Shown one piece after another: positions 38,070 to 49,746 of a DNA stretch of 54,256 bases (position 1 is the stretch's first letter; each line of letters starts with the position of its first letter). A model generated the notes under the pieces. That model ran no database searches. It saw only the letters and a program-made list of their open reading frames with translations, and was not told the origin of the DNA. Origin of the DNA: Viridibacillus arvi (GTDB lineage: Bacteria; Bacillota; Bacilli; Bacillales_A; Planococcaceae). The DNA lies in NCBI RefSeq assembly GCF_001274945.1, contig NZ_LILB01000007.1, positions 1 to 54,256 of the forward strand. Reading direction: 5' to 3'. The position numbers and the translations under genes are program-made.

Positions 38070-38882
38070 CTAAAAATAGTTTCCCTCACTTAAAGCAATT
38101 GTACGATCCTTTTCATTCACTTCTTTTAATTTTACAAGTGAATAATAATCATCTACTAAGCGCTCGTCTAGATGTTCTGCCTCTACTAACACAGCGATGC
38201 CAGCTAGTGTACAGTCGAATTCTTCTAGCAAGTTTTTCATACCATTCATTGTACCGCCAACTTTCATAAAGTCGTCTGTAATAAGTACACGTTGGCCACT
38301 TTGCATGCTACGCTTTGATAGCACCATCGTTTGAATACGACGCGACGATCCAGATACATAGTTAATACTTACAGTGGAGCCTTCTGTTACCTTGTTATCA
38401 CGACGTACTACAACTACAGGTACATTCAAATGTCTCGCAATAGCATGGGCAATTGAAATACCTTTTGTTGCTACTGTCATAATAACATCAATTTCTTTAT
38501 CGCAAAATGCCGAAGCAAATACTTTTCCGACGCGATTCATTAATTCGGGATTACCGAGTAAATCTGTCATAAATAAATATCCACCTGGCAATAGTCGATC
38601 TGAATGACTTAACTCTTTTAAGAGCTCTTGCATAACTTCTTTAACAGCCTCTTCTGGCATTTTAGGAATATATTTTACTCCCCCAGCAGCTCCTGGAACA
38701 GTCACAAGAAGGCCAATCCCTCTTTCCTCAAATGTATCTTTAACAATCGATAAATCCTCACTAATAGAAGATTTGGCCGATTGATACAATTCTGCGAAAA
38801 ACGTTAGAGGGATCAACTGCTGTGGATGCTCCAATAAATAATGCGTCATGTCTACAAGACGTTCGCTACGCTTCCATTTCAT
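38070..38882 (-). CDS. purR: Purine operon repressor PurR
   Basis: Represses purine genes; PRPP releases it from DNA. The N-terminal winged helix (about 1-73) begins MKWKRSERLVDMTHYLLEHP. The C-terminal phosphoribosyltransferase-like domain keeps the PRPP loop VLITDDFMKVGGTMNGM. Length is 270 aa, slightly shorter than the 285 aa of B. subtilis. It lies between ispE and ridA. No clear PurR box was found near its own operon. Confidence 0.95.
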   Translation of the reverse strand: MKWKRSERLVDMTHYLLEHPQQLIPLTFFAELYQSAKSSISEDLSIVKDTFEERGIGLLVTVPGAAGGVKYIPKMPEEAVKEVMQELLKELSHSDRLLPGGYLFMTDLLGNPELMNRVGKVFASAFCDKEIDVIMTVATKGISIAHAIARHLNVPVVVVRRDNKVTEGSTVSINYVSGSSRRIQTMVLSKRSMQSGQRVLITDDFMKVGGTMNGMKNLLEEFDCTLAGIAVLVEAEHLDERLVDDYYSLVKLKEVNEKDRTIALSEGNYF

Positions 38883-38938
38883 GAAATCCTCTCCTGAACA
38901 CGAATGATTTATACAAAAAATACCACAATTATACGTAT

Positions 38939-39805
38939 TTAATCAAGGGAATCGCGATCCCCAAGCATACGAATTGCATATACTTCATCACAAAAGCCTC
39001 TTAATCCATTGTAAATACGACTTACACGAGCCTCATTCTGCACGAGGCCAAACACCGTTGGACCGCTACCACTCATTAATACGGCATCCGCTCCAAAACG
39101 CTTCATTTGTTCTTTTATCACTGCTACTTCTGGATGCAATTTTAATGTAACCGTTTCTAGTACATTCCCGACAGTATCACAAAGTAATTCATAATCATCC
39201 TCTTCAATGGCTTGAATCATCTGTTGTGTATTCGGATGGACAACATCATCCATGTTTAAACCACCATAAACAGCCGCTGTTGAGACACCAATCGTTGGCT
39301 TAGCTAATACTACCCAGCAACTTGGAGGCGCAGAAATCGCCTGTATACGCTCTCCTCGACCTGTTGCAAGTGCAGTGCCACCGTAAACACAAAAAGATAC
39401 GTCAGAGCCGATTTTAGCTCCTAATTCCGCTATTTCATCCATAGATAGGTTTAAATTCCATAATGTATTTAAACCTTTCAAAGTTGCGGCAGCATCGCTA
39501 CTACCTCCAGCTAGTCCAGCTGCTACTGGAATATGTTTATCAATAGTAATAGATACACCTTTATCTATATTGTATGTATCTTTTAATAACTTAGCTGCTT
39601 GATAAGCTAGGTTTCTTTGATCATCAGGTACAAAACGATCTGTCGAATGAATTTTAATAAGCCCATCTTTTCTACTTCTAAGGCCGACTCTATCAGCGAG
39701 ATCAACCGTTGTCATAATCATCTCTACCTCATGATAGCCATCGGGACGTTTGTAGAGTACATCTAATGTTAAATTAATCTTGGCAGGTGCTTTTACGTAA
39801 AGCAT
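38939..39805 (-). CDS. ispE: 4-diphosphocytidyl-2-C-methyl-D-erythritol kinase
   Basis: Phosphorylates CDP-methylerythritol in the MEP route to isoprenoids. GHMP kinase motifs: [22 protein letters not shown] at the N-terminus, the ATP loop [18 protein letters not shown] and [14 protein letters not shown] near the C-terminus. Length 288 aa. It heads the ispE-purR-ridA unit. The 39806-39956 leader is AT-rich with no convincing promoter. Confidence 0.96.
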   Translation of the reverse strand: MLYVKAPAKINLTLDVLYKRPDGYHEVEMIMTTVDLADRVGLRSRKDGLIKIHSTDRFVPDDQRNLAYQAAKLLKDTYNIDKGVSITIDKHIPVAAGLAGGSSDAAATLKGLNTLWNLNLSMDEIAELGAKIGSDVSFCVYGGTALATGRGERIQAISAPPSCWVVLAKPTIGVSTAAVYGGLNMDDVVHPNTQQMIQAIEEDDYELLCDTVGNVLETVTLKLHPEVAVIKEQMKRFGADAVLMSGSGPTVFGLVQNEARVSRIYNGLRGFCDEVYAIRMLGDRDSLD

Positions 39806-39956
39806 AACGCTGCCCCCTTCCTAGCAGGTTTTTATACAAAAAGTGATTCTATTATTCGTGCTTTTTTCACTGATTATTATTCTACCACAGGAAGACCTTT
39901 GTAAATAAGCTTCTACCTTTCCAATCGGGAGATTTTTATGCTCCTAAATCTTTATA

Positions 39957-40006
39957 TTAAAAACGAAAAGCTACCTCACAGTTGAAAGCTCAAGCTGTGG
40001 GGCAGC
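39957..40006 (-). terminator. Terminator of sspF
   Basis: A 12-bp stem with mismatches (39970-39981 with 39995-40006) followed on the minus strand by TTTTCGTTTTT. Confidence 0.8.
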
Positions 40007-40042
40007 CAATTGTCAGTTCATCAATTTTGGACAATCATCAAT

Positions 40043-40225
40043 CTACTTTGTTTTTGCTTCTTCAGCTAATTGCTGTTGTGCCATTTCGATTGCTCTTTTG
40101 ACCATATTACCGGCATCTCGTGATTTGATCCCGCCCCATCCTTCTCGCTCTACTACATCGTAAAATCCAAGGTCTTTTGCGATTTCTTCTTTCAAACGAT
40201 CCGACATGATACGTTTTCTCGCCAT
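40043..40225 (-). CDS. sspF: Small acid-soluble spore protein, alpha/beta-type (SspF)
   Basis: A 60-aa DNA-binding spore protein that coats and protects forespore DNA. It has the SASP core: [20 protein letters not shown], then the DNA-contacting [20 protein letters not shown]. The position beside veg is conserved in Bacillus. GGAGG precedes the ATG. It should be made late in the forespore. Confidence 0.95.
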   Translation of the reverse strand: MARKRIMSDRLKEEIAKDLGFYDVVEREGWGGIKSRDAGNMVKRAIEMAQQQLAEEAKTK

Positions 40226-40256
40226 TCGAAATTCCTCCTTAGATGACTGACTGTTA

Positions 40257-40287
40257 TAGTATGTTCAATAAAAAAACAAAAACACTC
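40257..40287 (-). promoter_or_regulatory. Sigma G-like promoter of sspF
   Basis: On the minus strand -10 CATACTA (40257-40263), a full match to sigma G. The -35 (TGAGTG, 19 bp upstream) is poor and lies inside the veg terminator. Confidence 0.5.
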
Positions 40288-40324
40288 ATAAAATATTCTT
40301 ACGCAAAGAATACGTTACAAGTGT
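40270..40324 (-). terminator. Terminator of veg
   Basis: An imperfect stem of about 19 bp (about 40282-40301 with 40305-40323) followed on the minus strand by TTTTTGTTTTTTT. Confidence 0.7.
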
Positions 40325-40353
40325 CCGAAAAAAATATTCGATTATAAATGCAC

Positions 40354-40617
40354 TTACTTGGCAATGACCAATTCTTTGATGTCATCGTCAAATGTAATCT
40401 CTACTGCTTCTGTTAAAATATCTGTGTAGCTGTAAGAAACTCGCTCAAAGGCGTTTTCATCTTGATCAAGATCAACTACAAATACTGCGCGATATGTTTC
40501 ACGTAATATTCCAGCGCGCTCAACCGTTTTCTTGCGACCACCGTTTGCTTTTAATTGCAAACGTCTACCCAAATGACAATCTAACGACTTCTTAATGTCG
40601 GCTAAAGTTTTTGGCAT
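40354..40617 (-). CDS. veg: Veg protein
   Basis: An 87-aa protein conserved in Firmicutes; in B. subtilis it promotes biofilm matrix production by opposing SinR, and it is abundant because of a very strong promoter. Family features are [20 protein letters not shown] and [15 protein letters not shown]. The strong promoter is kept here (40643-40671). The yabG protease gene that follows rsmA in B. subtilis is not present. Confidence 0.95.
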   Translation of the reverse strand: MPKTLADIKKSLDCHLGRRLQLKANGGRKKTVERAGILRETYRAVFVVDLDQDENAFERVSYSYTDILTEAVEITFDDDIKELVIAK

Positions 40618-40642
40618 TTTCGCTTACACCTCACTATAAACC

Positions 40643-40671
40643 ATTATACATGAGGATGTTTAATTCGTCAA
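40643..40671 (-). promoter_or_regulatory. Strong veg promoter (sigma A)
   Basis: On the minus strand -35 TTGACG (40666-40671), 17-bp spacer, -10 TATAAT (40643-40648), 25 bp before the start codon. Confidence 0.85.
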
Positions 40672-40774
40672 GTTAAATAAATTATTTTATCAATCCATCT
40701 TAGTGATGTCAATTGTTTTTTATTCGAAAATCTATATTTTTTTTACGAGTGTGCTAAGAATGTAACAGAAACGT

Positions 40775-42215
<1,441 letters not shown>

Positions 42216-42330
42216 GGATACCTTATCCTCTTTTCTAAAACGTCCTTTGACTATTTTACTGCTATATTACTTATATTGTACAGTAGCTTAAGTAAGAAGG
42301 CTCGTTTTCAATCAGTAAGAGTGTCCCTAT

Positions 42331-42368
42331 AAAAAAAGCTTTCCTTACAATTGCAAGGAAAGCTTTTC
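42331..42368 (-). terminator. Terminator of the 3D-domain protein gene
   Basis: A perfect stem of about 13 bp (about 42334-42346 with 42355-42367) and 8-base loop, followed on the minus strand by further T residues. Confidence 0.88.
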
Positions 42369-42393
42369 ATATCTATATGTTAAACGACATGTA

Positions 42394-43443
42394 TTAGTTT
42401 AATACTTTTATTTTAACTCTTTTGCGACCCCAATTATAAACAGACTGCTTATTTGAAATAAAGACATCGATCTTACTCCCTTTAATTGCACCGCCAGTAT
42501 CCCCAGCAACCGCATAACCGTAATCTTCTACCCAAACTTTAGAACCTAATTTAATAACCTTTGGATCAACCGCAATTACTTTTATATTTGGATTCTTGCG
42601 TAAGTCGATACCTGTAGCCGTTTTACCCGAACAACCATTACAGAAAGCAGTGTAAGCTGTAGCTGTTACATACATAGTTCGACCACTAGACGGCTCATCT
42701 GAACGAGATGGTGTCTTAGGTTTTGAAACTTTTTTAATTGATGTTAAATATTTTGATGAAACATAGCCCGTTTTACTTTTATATTTCACCTTATACCAAG
42801 AGCCTTTTTTGCCTTTGTACGTCACTTTTTTACCTTTAGGAATCGTCAGAAGCACTTTATATTTTGTGCTTGCACCTTTTCGTAAATTAAGACGACCTTT
42901 AGTTTTATAGGTTTTGGCTTTGCTAACTTGTGTAATTTTCATATTGCTAACGTCAGTTGTGGAGCCTTTAGAGCCTTCCACCACATCGGTGACTTTTTGT
43001 ACTCGAACATCATCAAAAGCCGTTGTGTTAGGTGTTTTAGCTAGCGCCTTAGTGTCTTGTTGAGCGCGTCCTATCTCGCCTGACTCAACTATTGGTTGCT
43101 TTAAAAAGTCAGCGACCGTAGTCGAAGTGGTTCCTGCTATCTTGTTACTACCATCACCTTGGATGGTTAAATTTAATGCCTGTTCATACGAATTTGTATT
43201 ATTATTTTTAAAATTCGTATTCACTGAGGTTTGTATTATATCATTGTCAGATGATTTAACTCCAACAATATTGTTTTGTGCTGTAACTTCTTGATGGTCA
43301 CCGTTTGCCACGGCTGTGTTTGTACTTTCGAATAAATTCGAAGCTACGAAAGCAATTACTAGTGCGATTGATAATACCATCATCACTGTTTGCTTATTCC
43401 TCAATGATCTTGAGAACAGGTTTTTCATGGAATTTTTTGTCAT
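42394..43443 (-). CDS. Secreted cell-wall protein with SH3 and 3D domains
   Basis: An exported 349-aa protein at the yabE position. A membrane segment or signal (about 20-40, VMMVLSIALVIAFVASNLF) is followed by a low-complexity stretch (45-170). Then comes a bacterial SH3 domain (about 180-235, GRLNLRKGASTKYKVL ... TGYVSSKYLTS). The C-terminal 3D domain (about 255-349) has its three Asp in VIAVDPKVI, AGDTGGAIKG and KIDVFISN. 3D domains are usually lytic transglycosylases. B. subtilis YabE has DUF348 and G5 domains instead of SH3; this one is closer to YocH in design. A perfect sigma A promoter precedes it. Confidence 0.88.
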   Translation of the reverse strand: MTKNSMKNLFSRSLRNKQTVMMVLSIALVIAFVASNLFESTNTAVANGDHQEVTAQNNIVGVKSSDNDIIQTSVNTNFKNNNTNSYEQALNLTIQGDGSNKIAGTTSTTVADFLKQPIVESGEIGRAQQDTKALAKTPNTTAFDDVRVQKVTDVVEGSKGSTTDVSNMKITQVSKAKTYKTKGRLNLRKGASTKYKVLLTIPKGKKVTYKGKKGSWYKVKYKSKTGYVSSKYLTSIKKVSKPKTPSRSDEPSSGRTMYVTATAYTAFCNGCSGKTATGIDLRKNPNIKVIAVDPKVIKLGSKVWVEDYGYAVAGDTGGAIKGSKIDVFISNKQSVYNWGRKRVKIKVLN

Positions 43444-43470
43444 GAAAAACGCCTCCTTATCACTCGTTGG

Positions 43471-43499
43471 ATTATATAGACCTTCTTTTTAGCTGTCAA
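43471..43499 (-). promoter_or_regulatory. Consensus sigma A promoter of the 3D-domain protein
   Basis: On the minus strand -35 TTGACA (43494-43499), 17-bp spacer, -10 TATAAT (43471-43476), all consensus. The leader is about 20 nt with AAGGAGG 8 bases before ATG. Confidence 0.88.
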
Positions 43500-43573
43500 C
43501 ACCTAAGATTTTTTCCTAATTTTGACAACGAAGCAAGTTTTCCTATCCGAAGTAAGGGAGGCGACCTTGCATT

Positions 43574-44344
43574 TTATTTTGTAATTTTATAAAAACGGTG
43601 GGCATTGGCAGTTGTTGCCGATGCTACTTCTTCTACCGATATTTCCTTTAGGCGCGCTATTTCTTCCGCTACTAGCGGTACTAAAGATGGCTCATTTCTT
43701 TTACCTCGATGTGGGTGAGGTGCCAAGTAAGGAGCATCTGTTTCAATCATCAAATACTCAAGTGGAATTTCTGTTGCAACTTCTTTTGGTTTTTTGGCAT
43801 TTTTGAAAGTAACGGGACCGCCTAAGCTAATCATGAAATTCATGTTAATACACTCTTTTGCAATTTCTACACTTCCGCTATAACAATGCATAACTCCACC
43901 CGTAATTTCTGCATGTTCTTCTTTCAAAATGCGCACACAATCTTCTGTTGCATCACGATTATGAATAACAATTGGTAAATCCAATTTTTGTGCCAATCGA
44001 ATTTGTTTACGCAATAATTCCTGCTGTATTTCCTTTGGAGATTTATCCCAATAATAATCAAGTCCTGTTTCACCGATTGCTACTACCTTTGGATGAGCTG
44101 CTAATTCCTCAATCCATTGTAAATCCGCTTCTGTGCAGTCAATTGCATCTACAGGATGCCAACCGATTGCTGCATACAAAAATGGATATTCATCAATCAA
44201 TTCCATTGCCTTCTCAATTGTTGGTCTGTCAAAACCTACGACAACCATTTCTTTTACATCAGCATCTAATGCGCGTTGGATCACTTCTTGTAAATCCTCT
44301 TCGTATTGGTCAGCATTTAAATGCACATGTGTATCGATAAACAT
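43574..44344 (-). CDS. tatD: TatD-family metal-dependent deoxyribonuclease (YabD)
   Basis: A TIM-barrel metallohydrolase of the TatD family, likely a 3'-5' DNase. Metal-binding and catalytic motifs are in order: FIDTHVHLN, IGETGLDYYWD, IVIHNRDA, MHCYSGS and IETDAPYLAP. I chose ATG 44344 (256 aa, starting MFIDTH), which has GAGGAG 7 bases upstream. It lies after metG, as in B. subtilis, but an inverted repeat and possible terminator lie between them. Confidence 0.94.
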   Translation of the reverse strand: MFIDTHVHLNADQYEEDLQEVIQRALDADVKEMVVVGFDRPTIEKAMELIDEYPFLYAAIGWHPVDAIDCTEADLQWIEELAAHPKVVAIGETGLDYYWDKSPKEIQQELLRKQIRLAQKLDLPIVIHNRDATEDCVRILKEEHAEITGGVMHCYSGSVEIAKECINMNFMISLGGPVTFKNAKKPKEVATEIPLEYLMIETDAPYLAPHPHRGKRNEPSLVPLVAEEIARLKEISVEEVASATTANAHRFYKITK

Positions 44345-44469
44345 CGTCATTCTCCTCACAGTAGTTTTATTTTAGACAAAGAACAGATTTCAGAGTTGTC
44401 ATTCATATTACAATTTGATTACAAGGCTCTCCGGATTATTTCATTAACCATTAAAAGGGATATTTATGG

Positions 44470-44500
44470 GTATAAAAATATCACCGTGTTATTTTTATAC
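44470..44500. repeat. Perfect 11-bp inverted repeat in the metG-tatD gap
   Basis: GTATAAAAATA (44470-44480) and its exact complement (44490-44500) flank nine bases. No T-run follows, so it is not a standard terminator. It could be an operator or a stable RNA hairpin. Confidence 0.6.
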
Positions 44501-44555
44501 TAATAACAGATCTCTGAAATGCAGTTCCACAAAAAAATATCATATCCATAAATAG

Positions 44556-44598
44556 AACCAAGAGCCTACTATTTCATACAGTAGGCTCTTGGTTTTTC
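44556..44598 (-). terminator. Probable terminator of metG
   Basis: A perfect 13-bp stem (44558-44570 with 44580-44592). The T-run is better on the plus strand (TTTTT) than on minus (TTCTATTT), but only metG is transcribed into it. The rest of 44360-44685 shows only the inverted repeat at 44470. Confidence 0.65.
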
Positions 44599-44685
44599 AG
44601 TAAACTTAAGAAAAATCGCGATATTTAAGGAAATTTAGACTTCCTTCATTATCAATAAGATGATTCTTTAGTTGTTATTAAATTT

Positions 44686-46686
<2,001 letters not shown>

Positions 46687-46688
46687 CT

Positions 46689-46717
46689 ATTCTAACCAAG
46701 TACGAAAAACCTTTCAA
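46689..46717 (-). promoter_or_regulatory. metG promoter (sigma A)
   Basis: On the minus strand -35 TTGAAA (46712-46717), 17-bp spacer, -10 TAGAAT (46689-46694). Confidence 0.7.
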
Positions 46718-46740
46718 TCAAAGTTTATTAAATGACTTTT

Positions 46741-46757
46741 TGACGAAAAATGTCGAA
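46741..46757 (+). promoter_or_regulatory. Second pair of Spo0A-box-like sites, between metG and abrB
   Basis: Plus strand TGACGAA (46741-46747) and TGTCGAA (46751-46757), spaced 10 bp. They are the same two heptamers as in the abrB promoter, in reversed order. They lie 24 bp upstream of the metG -35. Confidence 0.5.
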
Positions 46758-46906
46758 TATTACATTTCGAATTCAAGATACTTAAATATAGCAAAAAACT
46801 CATGCTATTTATGCTTTTTCGAGGAAATTAATCAAATTCGTATGTAAATTCTACTTAAAGAACGGAATATATTTGAAATAAAATATCATTTTTCAAACAA
46901 AAATAA

Positions 46907-46935
46907 TTGACGTTTATGGCATTAGTTGGTATGAT
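46907..46935 (+). promoter_or_regulatory. abrB promoter (sigma A)
   Basis: Plus strand -35 TTGACG (46907-46912), 17-bp spacer, -10 TATGAT (46930-46935). The start site is expected near 46942. Confidence 0.75.
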
Positions 46936-46956
46936 ATTCAACAGACACAGAATATA

Positions 46957-46973
46957 TGTCGAAATTTGACGAA
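46957..46973 (+). promoter_or_regulatory. Twin Spo0A boxes downstream of the abrB promoter
   Basis: TGTCGAA (46957-46963) and TGACGAA (46967-46973), 10 bp apart, about 15-30 bp after the predicted start. B. subtilis abrB has the same two heptamers with the same spacing, where phosphorylated Spo0A represses. Confidence 0.8.
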
Positions 46974-47004
46974 AAATAATAATAATATAGGAGGAATTCT
47001 TGTC

Positions 47005-47283
47005 ATGAAATCTACTGGTATCGTCCGCAAAGTTGATGAATTAGGTCGCGTGGTTATTCCTATCGAACTTCGCCGTACTCTAGGCATTGCAGAAAAAGAC
47101 GCTCTTGAAATCTACGTTGATGATGATAAAATCATCTTAAAAAAATACTTACCTAATATGACTTGCGCTGTAACAGGCGAAGTATCTGATGATAACTTCC
47201 GTCTTGCTGGTGGTAGCTTAATCCTAAGCCCTGAAGGCGCTGAAATCCTTGTAAAAGAAATCCAATCTAAATTAACTAAATAA
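47005..47283 (+). CDS. abrB: Transition state regulator AbrB
   Basis: A global DNA-binding regulator that holds back stationary-phase genes until Spo0A lowers it. The N-terminal swapped-hairpin domain is MKSTGIVRKVDELGRVVIPI with LRRTLGIAEKDALEIYV; a C-terminal multimerisation part follows. I chose ATG 47005 (92 aa), with AGGAGG 10 bases upstream. It is on the opposite strand to its neighbours, as in B. subtilis. Its promoter carries twin Spo0A boxes. Confidence 0.97.
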   Translation: MKSTGIVRKVDELGRVVIPIELRRTLGIAEKDALEIYVDDDKIILKKYLPNMTCAVTGEVSDDNFRLAGGSLILSPEGAEILVKEIQSKLTK

Positions 47284-47375
47284 TTTAGAGGATTTAATTA
47301 TATTCGAGTAACAAGTTATACAATAACAAATAGATTATTACCTATCTTGTTTTTCAAATGTGATTTCATATATAG

Positions 47376-47413
47376 AAAACATCCGAAATATTCGCCATTT
47401 CGGATGTTTTTTT
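47376..47413. terminator. Bidirectional terminator between abrB and rsmI
   Basis: A stem of 11-14 bp (47376-47389 with 47397-47410) with a long T-run on plus (for abrB) and TTTTCTATAT on minus (for rsmI). Confidence 0.85.
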
Positions 47414-47428
47414 AATTAACAGATCTTA

Positions 47429-48301
47429 TTATTCCACATGATAGGCTTGATACACTTCTCGCTTTGCAAGACCTCTTACTTTCGCCACTTCTTTAATAGC
47501 ATCTTTAGAAGATAGTTGCTGTTCTTCTATTAGCTTATTTATGTGATCGACAACCGTTAGCTCATCCCACCAAGCTGCTTCCTCTTCTTCATCAGCATTT
47601 ACATTACCTTCTAAAACAATACAAAATTCTCCGCGAATTTCACTTTCAACTGCCCACTCTAATGCTTCATCAATTGTACCTCTTAAAAACTCTTCGAATT
47701 TCTTCGTCAATTCACGTGCTAAAACAATTCGACGATTACCAAGAATCGTTTGCATATCCTTTAATGTATCTTTCAAACGGTGAGGAGCTTCATAAAATAG
47801 AATCGTCTCTTGTCTCTTACTTAATTTTTCTAAAGCTTCTTTTCGCTCCTTCTTTTGACGACTCAAAAATCCATAGAAGAAAAATGGTTGAGGGATTAAA
47901 CCTGAAGCTATTAAAGCGGTGATAGCCGCATTAGCACCAGGTATCGGTACGACCGCAAAGTCTTCTTCAATTGCCTTTGCAGCAATATCTGCACCCGGAT
48001 CTGAAATACACGGTAGTCCTGCATCACTTACTAATGCTACTGTTTTACCTTCACGTAAATAATTAAGAAGCTTTTCACCACCATACTCTTTGTTGTGGTC
48101 GTGGTAACTAACAAGAGGTGTATCAATTTCAAAGTAATTACAAAGTTTCTTAGTATTACGCGTATCTTCTGCTGCGATGACATCCGCTTCTTTTAGGATA
48201 CGAATAGCCCGCATAGTCATGTCTTCTAAATTGCCAATAGGTGTAGCGACTAAATATAAGCAACTCGTATTTTCATGCATGGTACTTTTTTGTGATTTCA
48301 C
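47429..48301 (-). CDS. rsmI: 16S rRNA (cytidine-2'-O)-methyltransferase RsmI
   Basis: Methylates the ribose of C1402 in 16S rRNA. It belongs to the tetrapyrrole methylase fold: [46 protein letters not shown] and [19 protein letters not shown]-terminal domain follows (about 240-290). The GTG start at 48301 overlaps the yazA stop by 4 bp. Length 290 aa. Confidence 0.96.
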   Translation of the reverse strand: MKSQKSTMHENTSCLYLVATPIGNLEDMTMRAIRILKEADVIAAEDTRNTKKLCNYFEIDTPLVSYHDHNKEYGGEKLLNYLREGKTVALVSDAGLPCISDPGADIAAKAIEEDFAVVPIPGANAAITALIASGLIPQPFFFYGFLSRQKKERKEALEKLSKRQETILFYEAPHRLKDTLKDMQTILGNRRIVLARELTKKFEEFLRGTIDEALEWAVESEIRGEFCIVLEGNVNADEEEEAAWWDELTVVDHINKLIEEQQLSSKDAIKEVAKVRGLAKREVYQAYHVE

Positions 48302-48561
48302 AGTTCTCCGCTCCTTATATGGTCTATCTTCTGTTTACGTGTTAATTGTTTAAATGCGTATTCAGCTCGCATCGCTTCTTGCTTTGTCTCATATTCTTCA
48401 AAGTAAATGCAACGTACAGGTAAACGTGCCCTTGTATACTTGGCACCTTTTCCTTGATTATGCACGCCAAGTCGATGTTCTAAATCATTTGTGTAACCTG
48501 TATAGTAAGTCCCATCACCACATTCTAGTACATACATGAGATGCTTATTGTTCTTTTCCAT
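48298..48561 (-). CDS. yazA: GIY-YIG domain protein YazA
   Basis: An 87-aa single-domain GIY-YIG nuclease-like protein of the UPF0213 group: [23 protein letters not shown], then [29 protein letters not shown]. The key Tyr and Arg are present. DNA-cleaving activity is likely but the role is unknown. It overlaps trmN6 by 17 bp and rsmI by 4 bp, a conserved trio. Confidence 0.93.
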   Translation of the reverse strand: MEKNNKHLMYVLECGDGTYYTGYTNDLEHRLGVHNQGKGAKYTRARLPVRCIYFEEYETKQEAMRAEYAFKQLTRKQKIDHIRSGEL

Positions 48562-49294
48562 ATAGCATCTCTCTCACTTCAGCTGTATATTCACCATCTT
48601 CTCCATATACATAAAGTGGGGGTAAAACTTTTAAATCTGGCTTGCCATCTTTAATTCCTTCTATTAATAATGTATTTGCTTCTTTACCAGCTTTCGGATA
48701 AACAAAGCGGATGCGTTTGGGTTCCAATCGATTTGCACGCATCGCCGTTATAATATCAAGTAAACGACTCGGACGATGGACAAATGCTGCCTTTCCACCT
48801 TGCTTTAACAATTTACTTGCGGAATAAATCATTTGATCTAATGTTAAATGGATTTCATGTCTAGCAATCGCGACATGCTCCTTCAAGTTTTTATCACTCG
48901 CTTCATGCGCAGGGAAATAAGGTGGATTACATGTCACAACATCATACTTTTCCGCGCCTAAAACAGATGCAATTGTCTTCACATCACCTTGCATAATCTC
49001 AATTTGTAGTTCTAATTTATTATAATGAACACTTCTCTTGGCCATATCAACAAGACGATCTTGCAATTCTACGCCAGTAATATGCCCTTTTGTCCGAGCA
49101 CTCAAGAACAACGGAATAGCTCCATTACCAGCACATAAATCAACAAGCTTTCCCCTTTGATAAGGTACATTCACAAACTTTGCAAGCAACACTGCATCAA
49201 GAGAAAATGAAAACACCGACGGACTCTGGATAATGCGTAATTCCTCTGCTAAAAGATAATCGAGTCTCTCATCTTCTTTCAACCACTGTTCCAT
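48545..49294 (-). CDS. trmN6: tRNA1(Val) (adenine(37)-N6)-methyltransferase (YabB/TrmN6-like)
   Basis: A Rossmann-fold SAM-dependent methyltransferase of 249 aa. The SAM loop [16 protein letters not shown] is at about 50-65, and the catalytic NPPYF at 123-127 is typical of adenine-N6 methylases. Members of this family modify A37 of tRNA-Val; the exact target here is inferred. The ATG has GGAGG 7 bases upstream. It precedes yazA. Confidence 0.9.
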   Translation of the reverse strand: MEQWLKEDERLDYLLAEELRIIQSPSVFSFSLDAVLLAKFVNVPYQRGKLVDLCAGNGAIPLFLSARTKGHITGVELQDRLVDMAKRSVHYNKLELQIEIMQGDVKTIASVLGAEKYDVVTCNPPYFPAHEASDKNLKEHVAIARHEIHLTLDQMIYSASKLLKQGGKAAFVHRPSRLLDIITAMRANRLEPKRIRFVYPKAGKEANTLLIEGIKDGKPDLKVLPPLYVYGEDGEYTAEVREMLYGKEQ

Positions 49295-49312
49295 ATAATT
49301 ACCTCCAACATA

Positions 49313-49356
49313 GCAAAAGACTGACCTCCACTTTTTAAAAAATGGAATCAGTCTTT
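49313..49356 (-). terminator. Terminator-like hairpin after yabA
   Basis: An interrupted stem (49318-49324 with 49348-49354 plus an inner TCCA/TGGA) followed on the minus strand by CTTTTGC. It lies between yabA and trmN6, so it may only attenuate. Confidence 0.55.
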
Positions 49357-49358
49357 GT

Positions 49359-49724
49359 TTAGCCGTTTTGTTTATTTAAAAATGATAGGCAGAATAAACA
49401 ATCCTCACCTTTACGTGATCCTCCAAAATGGACATGACATACATGGTATCCTTCATGATAAAGTCTTGCCAAGTTATCATAACCCTCACCGACATCAATG
49501 ATTTCTACTTTTTTCGCCGAAACGTCTTTAACAACCTTCCCCTCAGGTTTAGAAGAGAGTACTTCCTCTAGACGTGTGCGAAGATGACGATTCTCCATTT
49601 GGAGTGTTTGATGCTCTTCCATCATGAGTGCAACGAATTTCTTCAGTGCCTCAAATTGTTTTTGCATCGATTCTAGCTGTTGTTCGAACTCCATAACAGT
49701 ATCTAAGAAATTACGGTCCTCCAC
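49359..49724 (-). CDS. yabA: Replication initiation control protein YabA
   Basis: Limits over-initiation by binding DnaA and DnaN. The N-terminal half (about 1-60) is a leucine-rich coiled coil for tetramer formation. The C-terminal zinc module has CHVHFGG and CLFCLSFL. Length 121 aa. GTG start at 49724 with GAGGTGG upstream. Context between ricT and trmN6 is conserved. Confidence 0.95.
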   Translation of the reverse strand: MEDRNFLDTVMEFEQQLESMQKQFEALKKFVALMMEEHQTLQMENRHLRTRLEEVLSSKPEGKVVKDVSAKKVEIIDVGEGYDNLARLYHEGYHVCHVHFGGSRKGEDCLFCLSFLNKQNG

Positions 49725-49746
49725 TCAAGCCACCTCATTATTTCCA

